From Nymphaea colorata (taxonomy: Eukaryota; Streptophyta; Magnoliopsida; Nymphaeales; Nymphaeaceae), in contig NC_045149.1 in the NCBI RefSeq assembly GCF_008831285.2, forward strand, positions 6,129,500 through 6,193,499: a stretch of 64,000 nt of DNA, written 5' to 3'. This document shows positions 11,912-22,752 of this stretch, piece after piece. Under the pieces are notes generated by a model. The model saw only the letters and a program-made list of their open reading frames with translations, ran no database searches and was not told where the DNA came from. Position numbers and translations under genes: made by a program. Position 1 is the stretch's first letter. Each line of letters starts with the position of its first letter.

Positions 11912-12213
11912 TGGTAGAATAAAGAACATGTGTAGTTTCTAGCATAGAGATGATCCACGACTTCTGTTTGATGGAGAATTGGAGGACTGGGAGGTGTTGA
12001 GGCGCATCCATAGGCGAGGTCAGGCTTCACACCAGGGTACCAAAAATGTTAATGGCAGAGTGGGCACTGACATCCTGTTGAAAGCAATCAGATGGAATAC
12101 CTCACCAGCAGGAGATGTCTACACAATGGAGCCCCCCAAGCACACCGACTTCTTCCAAGTTACTGCCATGGCTGTAGGTCAATCTAGTAGCAGTGTTCTT
12201 CACTAATCACCTT
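11912..12213 (+). other. Unrecognised 75-codon open frame region
   Basis: Just outside the LTR-like repeat there is a plus frame at 11,979-12,206. It begins MEDWEVLRRIHRRGQ and contains TMEPPKHTDFFQVTAM. The codon composition is more balanced than the flanks, but there is no recognised domain, no upstream promoter and no continuation. It may be a coding relic or chance. Confidence 0.25.
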
Positions 12214-13360
12214 AAATTCGTCCTCTTTCATCGGCTATGCATGTTCCCTCCTCAAGGTAGTTTCATCCCTTGAATACACAACACAAAAAAATCAATAACT
12301 AGAGAGACATGTTATAAAATTTGTTGTAAAAAATAAGGAAATTAAATAAAAATGTGGAAGCAATGCATCGAAACAATGTAAAATTCAATCATTGGTTTAT
12401 GAAACAATGGAATGATACAAAATAAATGCATTACTTTTATACTTTCAATTCATTATTATGTAATATATGAAGAACTAGCTACCAAAATATTGTGTTTACT
12501 TTATGCTTATCTAAAATAGATTGTTCTTAACTTGGTTTGAAATAGCATGCACTAATCATACTCATATTACGACACACTGGCACTATTCAAAATCAAGGAC
12601 TTAGATGAGTGGCATGTAGTATCACACACGAAATCACACAATATATCGCATTGTGTATCGTATATTTCATCGCACACTGCAAGACATCTGATCATGTACA
12701 AGTTTGATTTGATTCACTAGTATGATAAGCAACCTTTTTTCTCACTTTTGATCTATGATACCTTCTTCATATACATTCTTGCTCCTGACTATTCCTTGGT
12801 CATCATTGATGTTACATAGGCCACTACATCCAAACACATCTTATCTCAGAAATGCAGTATAACCTCTTGCTAAAAGACAACACTCCATTTTGAGAATGAT
12901 CATGGCTGTGTACTGCTAAGAGACAACACATAAGATTTGTCCTCCTCCATCGGTTAAGCATGTTCCCTCAAGCCAACATCATCCCCTAGACGCACAACAC
13001 AAGGAAATCAATAACTCAAGAGATTCTTATTAAATTTGTTGCAAGAAATAAGAAATTTGAATAAAAATGTATAAGTGATGCATTATGGCAATGTAAAGTT
13101 CAATGGTCGGTTTATGAAACAATGGAGGGATACAAAATAAATAAAAATGATTTTTGTACCTTCAATTCATTGTTATGCAATATTTGAAGAAATACTTACC
13201 AAAATGTGTGTTTGCTTTAGACTTGTGAAAAAAATATTGACTTTAGACTTGGTTCCAAGTCTTACAATACAATTACATGCACTAAGACACACTGGTGCCA
13301 TTAAAAACCAAGAGGTTTGATGAGTGTATAGTGGTGTCACATATAGTATTGCACACTGAA
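12214..13360 (+). repeat. Diverged direct duplication of about 450 bp (12,214-12,680 and 12,932-13,360)
   Basis: Collinear matches repeat at an offset of about 720 bp. Anchors are TCGTCCTC..CATCGG.TA.GCATGTTCCCTC, GGTTTATGAAACAATGGA, TTCAATTCATT.TTATG.AATAT and GACACACTGG..CCATT. The intervening 250 bp also shares a GCTAAAAGACAACAC / GCTAAGAGACAACAC pair. No coding potential is visible, and the family is unknown. Confidence 0.75.
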
Positions 13361-13399
13361 TAAAAAAGTATGTCACACTATGCAGCATCCATGCATGCA

Positions 13400-15290
13400 T
13401 TGATTTTTGTGAAATCGAATTTGGGTCACATATGAGATCGAAGTGAACAAATTTTGTTTGAAAACACCACTATAATATACTGATTTTTGCTTTTGAGAGA
13501 GACAGGAGGGACTAGATTTTAGTTCCATGTCGATACTCCCAAGGAAGATTGACCCCTCTCTCCATCTATAGAAGGGTGTCACGCCCCACTCTCTCTCCAC
13601 ATTTGAAGAGCTGCTTAAGAGCCCAATACTTTCGGATAAAATCCCAAAGAGGTGCTTACAAAAGCTTGGCTCAAAACAAATTAAAATTTTTAGACTCTTG
13701 TGGTTTAAGTCTTGGTTCAGGCTGCATTAGCACTCAACCTAGACCCAACCAAGCCCAGTGCAATGGTCGTGGGAACTGGCTCGATCAGCCTTCAGGTTTA
13801 GATAATTTCCTTTTCCTTGTTCTTTCTTTTTCTATTTGCATTTAGTATTTTTCTTTCTTTCATTTTCTTTTCTGCATGTTTTAAATTTTGTTTTCACTTT
13901 TAACATGCTTAGTTTAGTTTATTTCTTGTTTAGCTCCTAGGGTTTCTTTATTTGCTTTAGTCATGTTGTAGTTTAACTTATTCATTCTCATAAGAGAGAT
14001 TTAAATTTATGTCCCTAAGCTAGAAGCAGGAGTAAGGTATGCCTCTCTCATCCATTGTTCTTTCTTTAATTCAAATTATTTATTTAATTAGTTCTCTTAG
14101 TTAATGCATATAGATAATATTTTCATGTTTCAAGTAAACATGATACATTGCTCAAAGATTTTGATGAGCACTCAGAACACCTAGCACCCATATGGGTCAA
14201 GGAACTGGATTATGAATGAATGGTTTCATATCATAATTTAGAGGATTGAGTCACTGATACAAGACCAAGAATTACTAGATTTCAGACCCTGAAGTTTGAC
14301 TCATGAATTCCGAATCACTATTTGACCTTATAACATTTTGGGTCTTTATGACATTTTCTATTGCGAACTTGGAACAAGAATCACATGAGGTCTTTTGGAT
14401 CATCATCATAAGTTTCAGATTGACCCAAATTCCCCTTGATAGGTCTATGTCCCTCACCAAGTTCCAATGGCGACCGGATTCCAAATCTACAAGATCTACT
14501 TTTGCATGCTCTATTTTAGGTTTATCATATCGATTTGCATTGTTCTTTGATGATCCAAACATAAACAAACATCAATATCTAATTCATCTTGTTCAATAGT
14601 CTCATTTTGAGTTCTATTTAAATTTTGCATATGCATAATTTCAAAATTGGACACATTTTCTTTATTAGGTTTTAGACACACGTGGACTTAGAAATTGGAA
14701 TATTTAGTCGAGTCCTTGGTAATCAATAAAGACACCAGGAACCATTAGACATTGTACTGGCAAGTCAGGCCCATCTCTCGGAATCCTCAATAAGAAAACA
14801 AAGTTAAGTACACGTAAATTATATCCAATTTATATGATCCACATATAAGATGGAAATTTTACATGTAAACAAAATTTTGATCAGACTTTTTCGTTTGAAT
14901 TAATGGCAGTCTGTTTCGCTATTGCACCAACACAAGAACCATATTCGTCTGTCCACATTAGATATGACTTTTAGTAAACATTCTCAAAGATGTAAATATA
15001 AAGGATGATATATGCAATCTCATCAAATTCAAAGTTATCATGCCTTGTGGATGGTGGTGATCTATGGGAGAGTGGGAGTTATTTTGTACACATGTATTAG
15101 TCAGTTTTTGAACAAATGATTTGCTGACGTACTCTAGAAACCAACACTTGAACCACATTGTGTTCGCTGGTGCATTAATTGGACATAAAATAGTCGAATA
15201 GACTTATCAGACTAATGTGTTGCACAACAGTTCGGTTTTGACTGTACACATTAAGTGGTAGTCGAGAGAGCTGTACAACTATCACACGAT
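13400..15290. other. No feature recognised
   Basis: AT-rich sequence with short open frames on both strands near 13,549-13,845 and 14,275-14,599. These overlap each other and have no recognised motif. A T-rich, intron-like stretch covers 13,800-14,100. Nothing can be assigned. Confidence 0.4.
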
Positions 15291-15299
15291 CGTGTATAG

Positions 15300-17780
15300 C
15301 TTCACAAAGAACGAAAATCATGCTGTTTGAAAAGAGGTTCCACAATGACACATTTCGGTAATTAATGTTGTTTGAAAAGGATGATGCACAATGATATGCT
15401 TGATAGCCACTATTGTTAAACATTTCCAAGTCCGATAATATTTTCCTTCCCTCAAAGGATGCATTTGATGACTTACGATAGAGGAAATGGTCTTCCAAAT
15501 TCTGGTTCATGGTTAAGAGCGATATATGATCACAACCAATCAAATGAGGATGATCCTTATAAAAAGACTTTAGACGATAATATGTTTGATTATGACCGTT
15601 TTTGAGTGATTCTGTGTTCGATCATATTTTTTCCAAGCATGCAATTCAAGTAATATGTTAGATGAACTATTATCAAACGAACGTTCTGCTTACATATGGT
15701 TCATGTTTAGTAGTAACATGTGATCACAACTAGTCAAGTGAGGATCATGCTCGTTGATAACATATAGACATAATCAGTCAATGGCACTTCTTTGATGTAA
15801 AATCAAACTCCATTTGTGTAGATGAAGGTCGAGCAAATGGTCGATCCATGTGTTCAATAAAACATATTTTTTCAAAAGGATAATGCACGATGATGTTCTT
15901 GATAGCCATCTTTGTTAAGGGATTCCGATACCGGTAATATTTTGCGATGTCTTTTCCTCAAGGGACACAATAGACTACTTATGGTAGAACAAATGCTCTT
16001 CCTAAATATGCTCATCTCCAATAGTGACCTGAGATCATTGGCAGGTCAAGTGGAGATCTTCCTTGCTGAAAGACATCGACCAATAATACGTCCAATTGCA
16101 ATTGTTAAGTGATTATGAGACCGATCATATTTTCTTATACACGTTCCTCAAGTAAAGCATTGGAAGACTTACAATGGAACAAATGCTTTTCCTAAATCTG
16201 GTTCAAGTTTAATAGTGACCCATGATCGCAATCAGTCAAGTGGGGATCATCATCACAAAAAGACATCAAGCGATGATATGCTTCATTGCAACCGTTTGAG
16301 CAATTCTAAGTATGATCATATTTTCCAAAGCATGTTGCTCAAGTAATGTGTTGGCAAACTATGATCGAGCAAATTGGCTTCCTAAATCTAGTTCATATAT
16401 ATTCAATAGTAAAGTGTGATCACAGCCAGTCAAGTGGGAATCATCATCACTGTTAGCGTGTGAACAAAATCAGTCAATGATGTTTCATAGATGTGATATC
16501 CAACTCCAACCATGTGGATGAAAGTCAAGCAAATGGTCGCATCAAGTGATCATGAACTCAAAAAATATGAAAGAAAACCATTGAAACACAACTACACATA
16601 CCGTTGCACAGAATGACAAATGATGTTGGTAAAACATGTTGTTTGAAAAGGATGATGCATGATGATAGGCTAGATAGATGTCATCAGAGCAATTTCGAGT
16701 TCAGTGATATTTGCCGATGCCTTTTTCTCGAGGGTTGCATTAGGCTACCTGTGGTAGAGCAAATGGTCTTCCTACATATGCCTCATGTTTAATAGGAACT
16801 TGTAATCATAGCTGGTGAATTGAGGACAGTCTTCTTAAAAAAGATGTCAGGCGATGATATGTCTGATCATGAACGTTGTTCAGTGATTCTGGAGTCTGAT
16901 CACATTTTTCAATGCACACTACTAAAGCGATGCATTGGATGAATCATAATCGAACAAACAGTATTCCTAAATCTACATCATATTCAGTAGTGACATGTGA
17001 TCACAGTCGGCCAAGTGGGGATCATAGCTGATAGCATTTGTACGCAATCAGCCAATGACATTTCATATATGCAATATCCAACTCCAACTGTGTAGATGAT
17101 GGTCGAGTGAGTGGTCATACCATGTGATGTTGAACTGCAAAATATGACAGAAAATAACTAAGACATGATTGTACATACCCTCACACCATATGACAAACGT
17201 TGTTAGTAACATGTGTTGTTGGAAAAGGATAATGCACAATGATATGCACGATAGCAGCCAATGTTGAGTGATTTTGAGTCCTACAATATTGTACAATGTC
17301 TTCCCCTCGAGGGATGCATGGGACTATTTATGTTAGAGCAAACAGTCTTCCTAAATTTGGTTCATCTTCAATAGTGAATATGATCACAACCGGTCAAGTG
17401 AGAATTTTCTTTGCAAAAAGATCGTCAAATGATGATATGCCTGATTTTAGTTGTTGTTGAGCGGTTTTGATTCCAAACATATTTTCTGATGCACAGTTTT
17501 CAAGTGATGCATTGGATGACTTATGATAGAGCAAGTGGTTTTCCTAAATTTGGTTCATGTTCAGTAGTAACCTGTAATCACAGCTGGCCAAGTGGGATCA
17601 TTCTCACAAAAAGACACAAGCAATGATATATCCAATTGTCACCATTATTGAGTGATTCTGAATCCAATCACATTTTCGATGCATGCCTCAAGTGATGCAT
17701 TGGATGAACTATGATCGAGAAAATGATGTGTGTGGTAATATCTTTCAAATCTGATAATATTTTTCTAGTCTGATTGCAAC
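15300..17780 (+). repeat. Decayed satellite-like array of about 190-bp monomers in higher-order blocks
   Basis: A monomer with the order 'GATGATATG..TTGATTG..ACCGTTGTTGAGTGATTCTG..GATCATATTTTC..CTCAAG.GATGCATTGGATGA..TTCCTAAATCTGGTTCA..AGTGAC.TGTGATCACA..GTCAAGTGGGGATCAT' recurs at least nine times. The TGATCACA-like anchor falls near 15,527, 15,721, 16,032, 16,223, 16,418, 16,803, 16,998, 17,391 and 17,575. Intervals are 184-195 bp within blocks. They are 311, 385 and 393 bp where a second unit intervenes, marked GTTGTTTGAAAAGGATGATG and CAATCAGTCAATGA..CCAACTCCA. This is a two-level repeat with four blocks. There is no coding potential. Confidence 0.85.
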
Positions 17781-18360
17781 CATTACAGTGCAGTGATCAT
17801 GCTCATTCAAATGTTTAAACCTACGGCAGAGTGTGTGTGCTAAAATGATGCACATCTTGTTGAATGATTGTGATTTTGATAATGTTGTCCCACGGTAATG
17901 ATGTTCATTTAAATATGCGCACCTATAATAGAGTATGAGAGCCTAAAATCACGACATCTGTTAGAGTGCCTTGATAGTATGGGCAGGGATATGAGGCATG
18001 TGATTTGGTGACTACTATAGACTGGAGGGGGGCATTTTGTAGCATGATTTTACAGTTTAAAAATGGATGTTTGCATTATGATTTAAAATAATGTGACTCA
18101 TGGATAAAAGATTACGTTGGTCAGTTTGCCCCCTTCAAAGTATGGAACTAGAAGGAGGAGGAAGAAGAAGACCTATCAACTGCCATGGACGTCCATGTAG
18201 TTAGAACAAGAAGAAAAGCTGCACAATTGTTCGAAACAGAGGAATGGAGGCAGGAGAAACCAACGTAATGAGGTAAAAGGCTGAAAGGCTAAAAGGAGTT
18301 TCTCATGTCTAGGCTGGAGTTCTTTTATAATAAGAGCAATTGTTTTTACATATATGGTAT
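17781..18360 (+). other. Spacer between array and its inverted partner
   Basis: It begins with two diverged copies of a unit of about 110-120 bp (GATCATGCTCATTCAAATGT near 17,806 and ATGATGTTCATTTAAATATG near 17,918). A purine-rich stretch follows near 18,150-18,180. A TGGTATCAGGG motif lies at 18,356-18,366, similar to a primer site but with no LTR beside it. Confidence 0.5.
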
Positions 18361-18364
18361 CAGG

Positions 18365-18745
18365 GAGGATAATCCTTGCTTGAGCTGCTATGATCATAGG
18401 TTACCATTGCAGATGAACCAGATTTAGAAAGTTCATTTGCTTGATTTTAGTTTCGCCAAACACATCACTTAAGCAGTATGCTTCAAAAAATGAGATTCAT
18501 AATCGCTCAACAATGGTTGCACTTGAACATATCATTGCATAACATGTTTTTGTGAGGATGAACGCCACTTGACTGGCTATGATCACAGGTCACTATTCAA
18601 CATGAATGAGATTTAGGAAGACTGTTTGCTCTATCATAAGTTGTCCAATGCATCATTTGAAGAGTGTGCATCAGAAAATATGATCGGACTAAGAAATACT
18701 CAACAATAGTTGCAATTATTAGGAAGAATACTTTTATGATTTCTC
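18365..18745 (-). repeat. Inverted partner of the 190-bp array (two monomers)
   Basis: The reverse complement of this stretch reads the same monomer text as 15.3-17.8 kb. It includes TGATCATAGCCAGTCAAGTGG, TTCCTAAATCT.ATTCATG, GATGCATTGGACAACTTATG and GATCATATTTTCTGATGCAC. The palindromic anchor lies near 18,391 and 18,581, a spacing of 190 bp as in the forward array. Confidence 0.85.
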
Positions 18746-18799
18746 TATTTTTCTGGACTTAATGCAGTATTGACTAATAGAAGTCTGACGGGTGTTTCC

Positions 18800-19115
18800 T
18801 CATCCATCTTTGTATTAGTTATCTAGTTATCAATGGTAGAGAGGGAAGATATTTTGAAAGCAAGAGGGGCTCAGACAAGGTTATCCCTTTTCACTGCTTC
18901 TTTTCATTTTGGTTGTGGAAATCCTTTCAAGAAGATTGCAATGGGAAATAATGAGGAGAAATATTAAACTTCTTAAAATGCTTGGAGTAGACATTTTTAA
19001 CCTAGCATTGCTTTTTGCTGATGGCAAAGTTACTAGGTTGTATGGCAGTAGAGCTTCAGTTGAATGTATTTTCAAAGACTTTGCAAGCAGTGCAGGATCA
19101 TTCCCTTGCATGTAA
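18800..19115 (+). pseudogene. LINE reverse transcriptase palm remnant
   Basis: Joined by eye across shifts, it reads GLRQGYPFSLLLFILVVEILSR, then ALLFADGKVTRLYGSRASVE and FKDFASSAG. This corresponds to the LINE 'G(L)RQGDPLSP.LF.L..E.LSR' and 'LLFADDT..F' boxes. The second catalytic Asp of FADD is Gly here. The longest uninterrupted frame is 18,909-19,115. Frameshifts occur upstream and the chain stops after ASSAG. It is inactive. The family call is firm because two diagnostic boxes occur at the right spacing. Confidence 0.8.
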
Positions 19116-19189
19116 TTGAATAATTATATAATGAAATAATTGAATCATTGGGATGGAATGTGGGTGCTTTATCTTTTGATATACATAGG

Positions 19190-19560
19190 ATCATAGTTCA
19201 CAAAACCTATGTCTTGGACTTGGATCGTCCGCAGATTGTGTCACAGGGTCAGAGAGTTGATTAGGCGATTTGGCTGGGTTAGGTCATAAATTTTATAGTG
19301 CATTTTTTTCTATAAATAGATGAAGAAGGTAAGCATCTTGAACATCATATTTGATTTTTTTGTCAACTAAAATTGAATGTATGTGTATATCTAAAAAAAT
19401 TTGTAATATTTTACAATTCAAAAAATAACAACTTTTAGCATTTAATAAAGCACGACAAAAAATAACATGTAATTAGTTAATGATGCCAGATAACTCAATG
19501 GCCCTGACTAGTGACACACTAAATGGATGATCCTAGCCAACTCAGGACTCATGCCTAGAA
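19190..19560. other. Probable insertion within the LINE
   Basis: The RT palm ends at 19,115 and the next LINE block starts at 19,577, several hundred bases further than the family usually spaces them. The intervening text holds degenerate GACTCGG/TTGGCGA-like motifs like those at 27.2-27.4 kb. No terminal repeats were found. Confidence 0.35.
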
Positions 19561-19576
19561 TTGGCGAATTTGCCAA

Positions 19577-20484
19577 TTGTGCCTTGGATTGCCCCTATTC
19601 TCAAGTAAGATGCATATAAATTATTGTGAAGGCCTTATCATGAAGAATGGAAAACATCTTCCAAGCTGGAAAGGTAAATTGTTGCTGATGCCAGGAAGAA
19701 ATTACCTAGTAAAACGTCTTTGTTTTCAGATTGTGGGTTTCTGGATGGCAGCTTCTAAATTGCCTAGGGATGTCATCTTAAGGCTGGAAAATCCTGCTGC
19801 AAATTTATTTGGGTTGAGGAGGAAGGGGCATAAAATTCCATTTCATAAGCTAAAAATCTTTATGCAGGATTTATAATACTGAAGGAGGTATTTATTCAAA
19901 AAGATGTTGATCAAGAAATGACAAGCAAGGAAGGTTGCACAGTAGACTTGACAAAGATAACTCTCAAGCTGTCGACGGCAATATTCTTGCTAAAGAAATT
20001 TCCATAAAATCCGAAGGCAAATACATCTGTATGTAATCAAGGTAAATATTTTTGTATTCAAAATCTCTTGAATCAAGGGCCTGATTGTATAAATGATGTT
20101 TTTAAAAGCAACTCACTCTCAGCATGATTTGAAGAGCAAGTGAGAATTCGTGGAAGTATATTCTAAGGAACCGAACCATGTTAAAACATCTGTCTACTTT
20201 TCTATATATAGTCTTTCAGTATTCAGCTGGTTGAATTGCAGCTCTTTAACGGCAGTAAGTAAGATGATAAATTTGGCCTATCGAGCTCGTTTATCAAATT
20301 TCATTGTAGGCATAATTTTCCAGGAAGAAATATTTGCTTAGAAATAGTTTGTGGACCCATAAAATACCTGCAAGGGCCTCACGGGGGTGGAAGGGTATAT
20401 TGCGGGGATGGTGGGAAGTGAGCCATCTTCTCAAATGGGAGGCATGAAATGGCCGGAAAACGATGTTCTGGTCTGAAGAATGGA
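19577..20484 (+). pseudogene. LINE ORF2 C-terminal block, left of the copia insertion
   Basis: The open frame at 19,577-19,876 reads GLPLFSSKMHINYCEGLI, then SWKGKLLLMPGRNYLVK and FWMAASKLPRDVILRLE. It matches the plant LINE block 'YLGVPL....W..K.LS.AGR..LIKSVL...P.YW....LP..V'. After stops the text continues to GRKTMFWSEEWN at the copia target site, the usual 'G..T.FW.D.W' motif. The open reading is then cut by the ACTGG target duplication. Confidence 0.8.
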
Positions 20485-20489
20485 ACTGG
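20485..20489 (+). other. Target-site duplication ACTGG (left) of copia element 2
   Basis: The five bases before the left LTR are identical to 24,965-24,969 after the right LTR. This is the normal copia duplication length. Confidence 0.9.
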
Positions 20490-20844
20490 TGTTGGCAAAC
20501 TACCTTGATTCACACGCCTGTTTTTGATACGGCAAAATGAGGAGGAGAGGCTGCAACACACCAAGAAGGAAATGCAAAGGTGCAGAGAGAGGGAGGCAGA
20601 GTACGACATGGGCAGAGAGAGAGAGAGAGAGAGAGAAAAGGGGACTACACGTTAACGCTAGAAAAGGAAACATCATTTAAAGAAAACAAAAAAGAACTGA
20701 AACTTGACCCTCAAGCTAGTAACCACTGATTGTGCTTTCCCACGATCCTCTCCTCTTCAACTTTTCAATCACAAATTTCTCTACTTCTTTTTAACTACTC
20801 AGCACTTTTGGAACCGCACACACCACGACAGGAATGGACCAACA
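20490..20844 (-). repeat. 3' LTR of copia element 2
   Basis: Starts TGTTGGCAAAC and ends GGACCAACA on the plus strand. It is alignable over its whole length to 24,588-24,964. It contains a GA microsatellite near 20,613-20,635. Confidence 0.95.
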
Positions 20845-20856
20845 TTCTCCCCCCTA
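20845..20856 (-). other. Polypurine tract of copia element 2
   Basis: Minus strand reads TAGGGGGGAGAA immediately before the 3' LTR start TGTTGGTCC. This is the usual site of plus-strand priming. Confidence 0.85.
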
Positions 20857-22388
20857 ATCATGTGTGGCTCGAGGTCTCGAACACCTAACAAGTGCTGCAT
20901 TGTTGCCAACCTTGCCGCTGGCAATGCCTTTGTCAACAGATCTGCTCGTTGCTCATCTGTGCGCATAAATTCCACAACATTCTGTCATCTTTCGATACAT
21001 TCATGTATGAAATGGAACTTTGTGTCAATATGTTTGCTGCGTCCATGGAAAATTGGGTTTTTCATTAATGAGATTGCGAACTTATTATCCACATGCAACT
21101 TCACCGTTTGCGGTTTCCTTCCATTTAGTTCAGCCAGCAGTGCTCTAAGCCAAAGTGCCTAACACGCCGCTGTGGTTGCTGCCATGAACTCAGCTTCGCA
21201 TGAAGACAAGGCTATGGTCTTTTGCTTCTGCGAGTGCCATGAAACTAAGCTTTTATTTAAAAAGAATGCCATGCCTCCAGTGCTTTTGTGGTCATCTACG
21301 TCGCCTGCCAAGTCACTGTCCGTGAACCCAACAATCACCTCTTCTCCTCTTCCTCTGGTGTATACAAGATAGAAGTGAATTATTCCTTTTAACTATCTTA
21401 AAATTTGCTTCACTACCCTGTGGTGCGTCATTGTCAGTCTCTCCATGAATCTGCTAGCTACACCGATAGCATACAAAAAATCTGGTCTTATGTGGAGAAG
21501 ATACCTTATACATCCAATGACTCAACAATACTCTGTTGCATCCACTGGCTGTCCTTATGGATCCTTGTGTAGCTGCGACCTTGATTCCATGGAGAGTTTT
21601 GTGGGATTGCAATCAAACATACCAAATTGAGTTAACACCTTCTTGGCATAGGTTGTCTGCTTGATCCAGATACTACCTTCTCCTTTTGTCACCTCGATCC
21701 CAAGGTAATAGTTGAGAAGACCGAGATCGCTCATCTCGAACTTAGCCATCATTTGCCGCTTGAATGTCGCGATCGCCTCTAAATCTTCTCCTGTTACAAT
21801 TAGATCATCAACATAAACTCCGATGATGATGTTGGCATGGTCTCTTCCCCTTGTATACATGGCTTGTTTCAGTGCGCAGTTTGAGAACCCAAGGTGTTTC
21901 AGGCTCTGATCCAGGCGCGTGTTCCAGGCATGTGGTGCTTGCCGGAGACCGTACAATGCCTTGGTTAATTTGAGTACCATATGCTCCGTGTTCTTCACCA
22001 TGAAACCCTCCGGCTGGGCTACGTTGACCTTCTCCTCAAGTTCGCCGTTGAGGAATGCTAACTTGATGTCGAGATGATGGACTTGCCACCCATGGCTGGC
22101 TGCGACGGCAAGGATGACTAGTATGGTGTTGCGTCTGGTGACCGGCACAAACACCTCCTCGAAGTTGATACCTTCCCACTGGACATAGCCCTTCGTGACT
22201 AATCTGGGCTTGTGCTTGCTCACCTCTCCATCTGCGTTTTTGTTCAATTTGAACACCCATTGTAGTCTGATTACTTTGGTTCCGGTCGGCAGGGATGTTA
22301 GCATCCATGTCATGTTTTTCTTAATGGATTCGATCTCCTTGGCCATAGCTTCCTCCCATGCCAGCTGACCGCTGCTTCTTGATAACAC
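20857..22388 (-). pseudogene. pol: Copia element 2 RT and RNase H
   Basis: The open frame 21,555-22,388 holds the complete copia RT core: WVFKLNKNADGEVSKHKPRL, HHLDIKLAFLNGELEE (first catalytic Asp), KALYGLRQAPHAWN, and GVYVDDLIVTG (YVDD intact). The same frame continues to about 20,860 through RNase H. It reads FTDSDLAGDVDDHKSTGG, ALSSCEAEFMAATTAAC, DNKFAISLMKNPIFHGRSKH and LLTKALPAARLATMQHLLG. Five in-frame stops interrupt it: after HKDP, in YC.VIG, R.LKG, AC.ALW and ER.QNVV. There is no frameshift after the RT start. Several stops fit CAG-to-TAG or CGA-to-TGA changes. It is inactive but recently so. Confidence 0.92.
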
Positions 22389-22636
22389 GACGACTCCTCT
22401 ATTGCCGCGAGCATGACCTCTTCTTCGATGTCTTTATCGTTGAGTTCGACGCGCTGAGCGTCTCTCATGATATCATCGATGTGTCTATACCGAACAGGTC
22501 CGTCATTGTTATCTTCCATCTCCAAGGCTGCAGTAATTTCATCCACCAGCAATCTCCGAGCCGGTGTCACCATCGGCGTTGCTTCGCTGCCCATCAGTGT
22601 CAATGATGAAGCCGGATAGCCTAGCTTCATGGGCAT
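22310..22636 (-). pseudogene. pol: Copia element 2 linker between integrase and RT
   Basis: A 108-codon frame containing GPVRYRHIDDIMRDAQ and EEEVMLAAIEESSCYQEA. It corresponds to the variable segment between copia integrase and RT, with 'P..YR.L.D' and 'EEP..Y.EA' signatures. It overlaps the RT frame, so a frameshift lies near 22,330-22,390. Confidence 0.75.
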
Positions 22637-22752
22637 CGACCTTACTGCTTATCCACCTGCAACTGAGTTGCCCACTGCCGACTCAGTGTTAGACTCCTCA
22701 ACAATGAAATTTGACGGTTCATTGCTTCGTGCATCTATGTTCCATTTCCACT

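Noticed and set aside
15175-15543. 122-codon minus-strand frame
   Set aside because: Lies within the 190-bp array. The other monomers do not keep the frame.
18356-18366. TGGTATCAGGG as a retroelement primer site
   Set aside because: No LTR terminus beside it and no gag downstream. The sequence to its right is the inverted 190-bp array.
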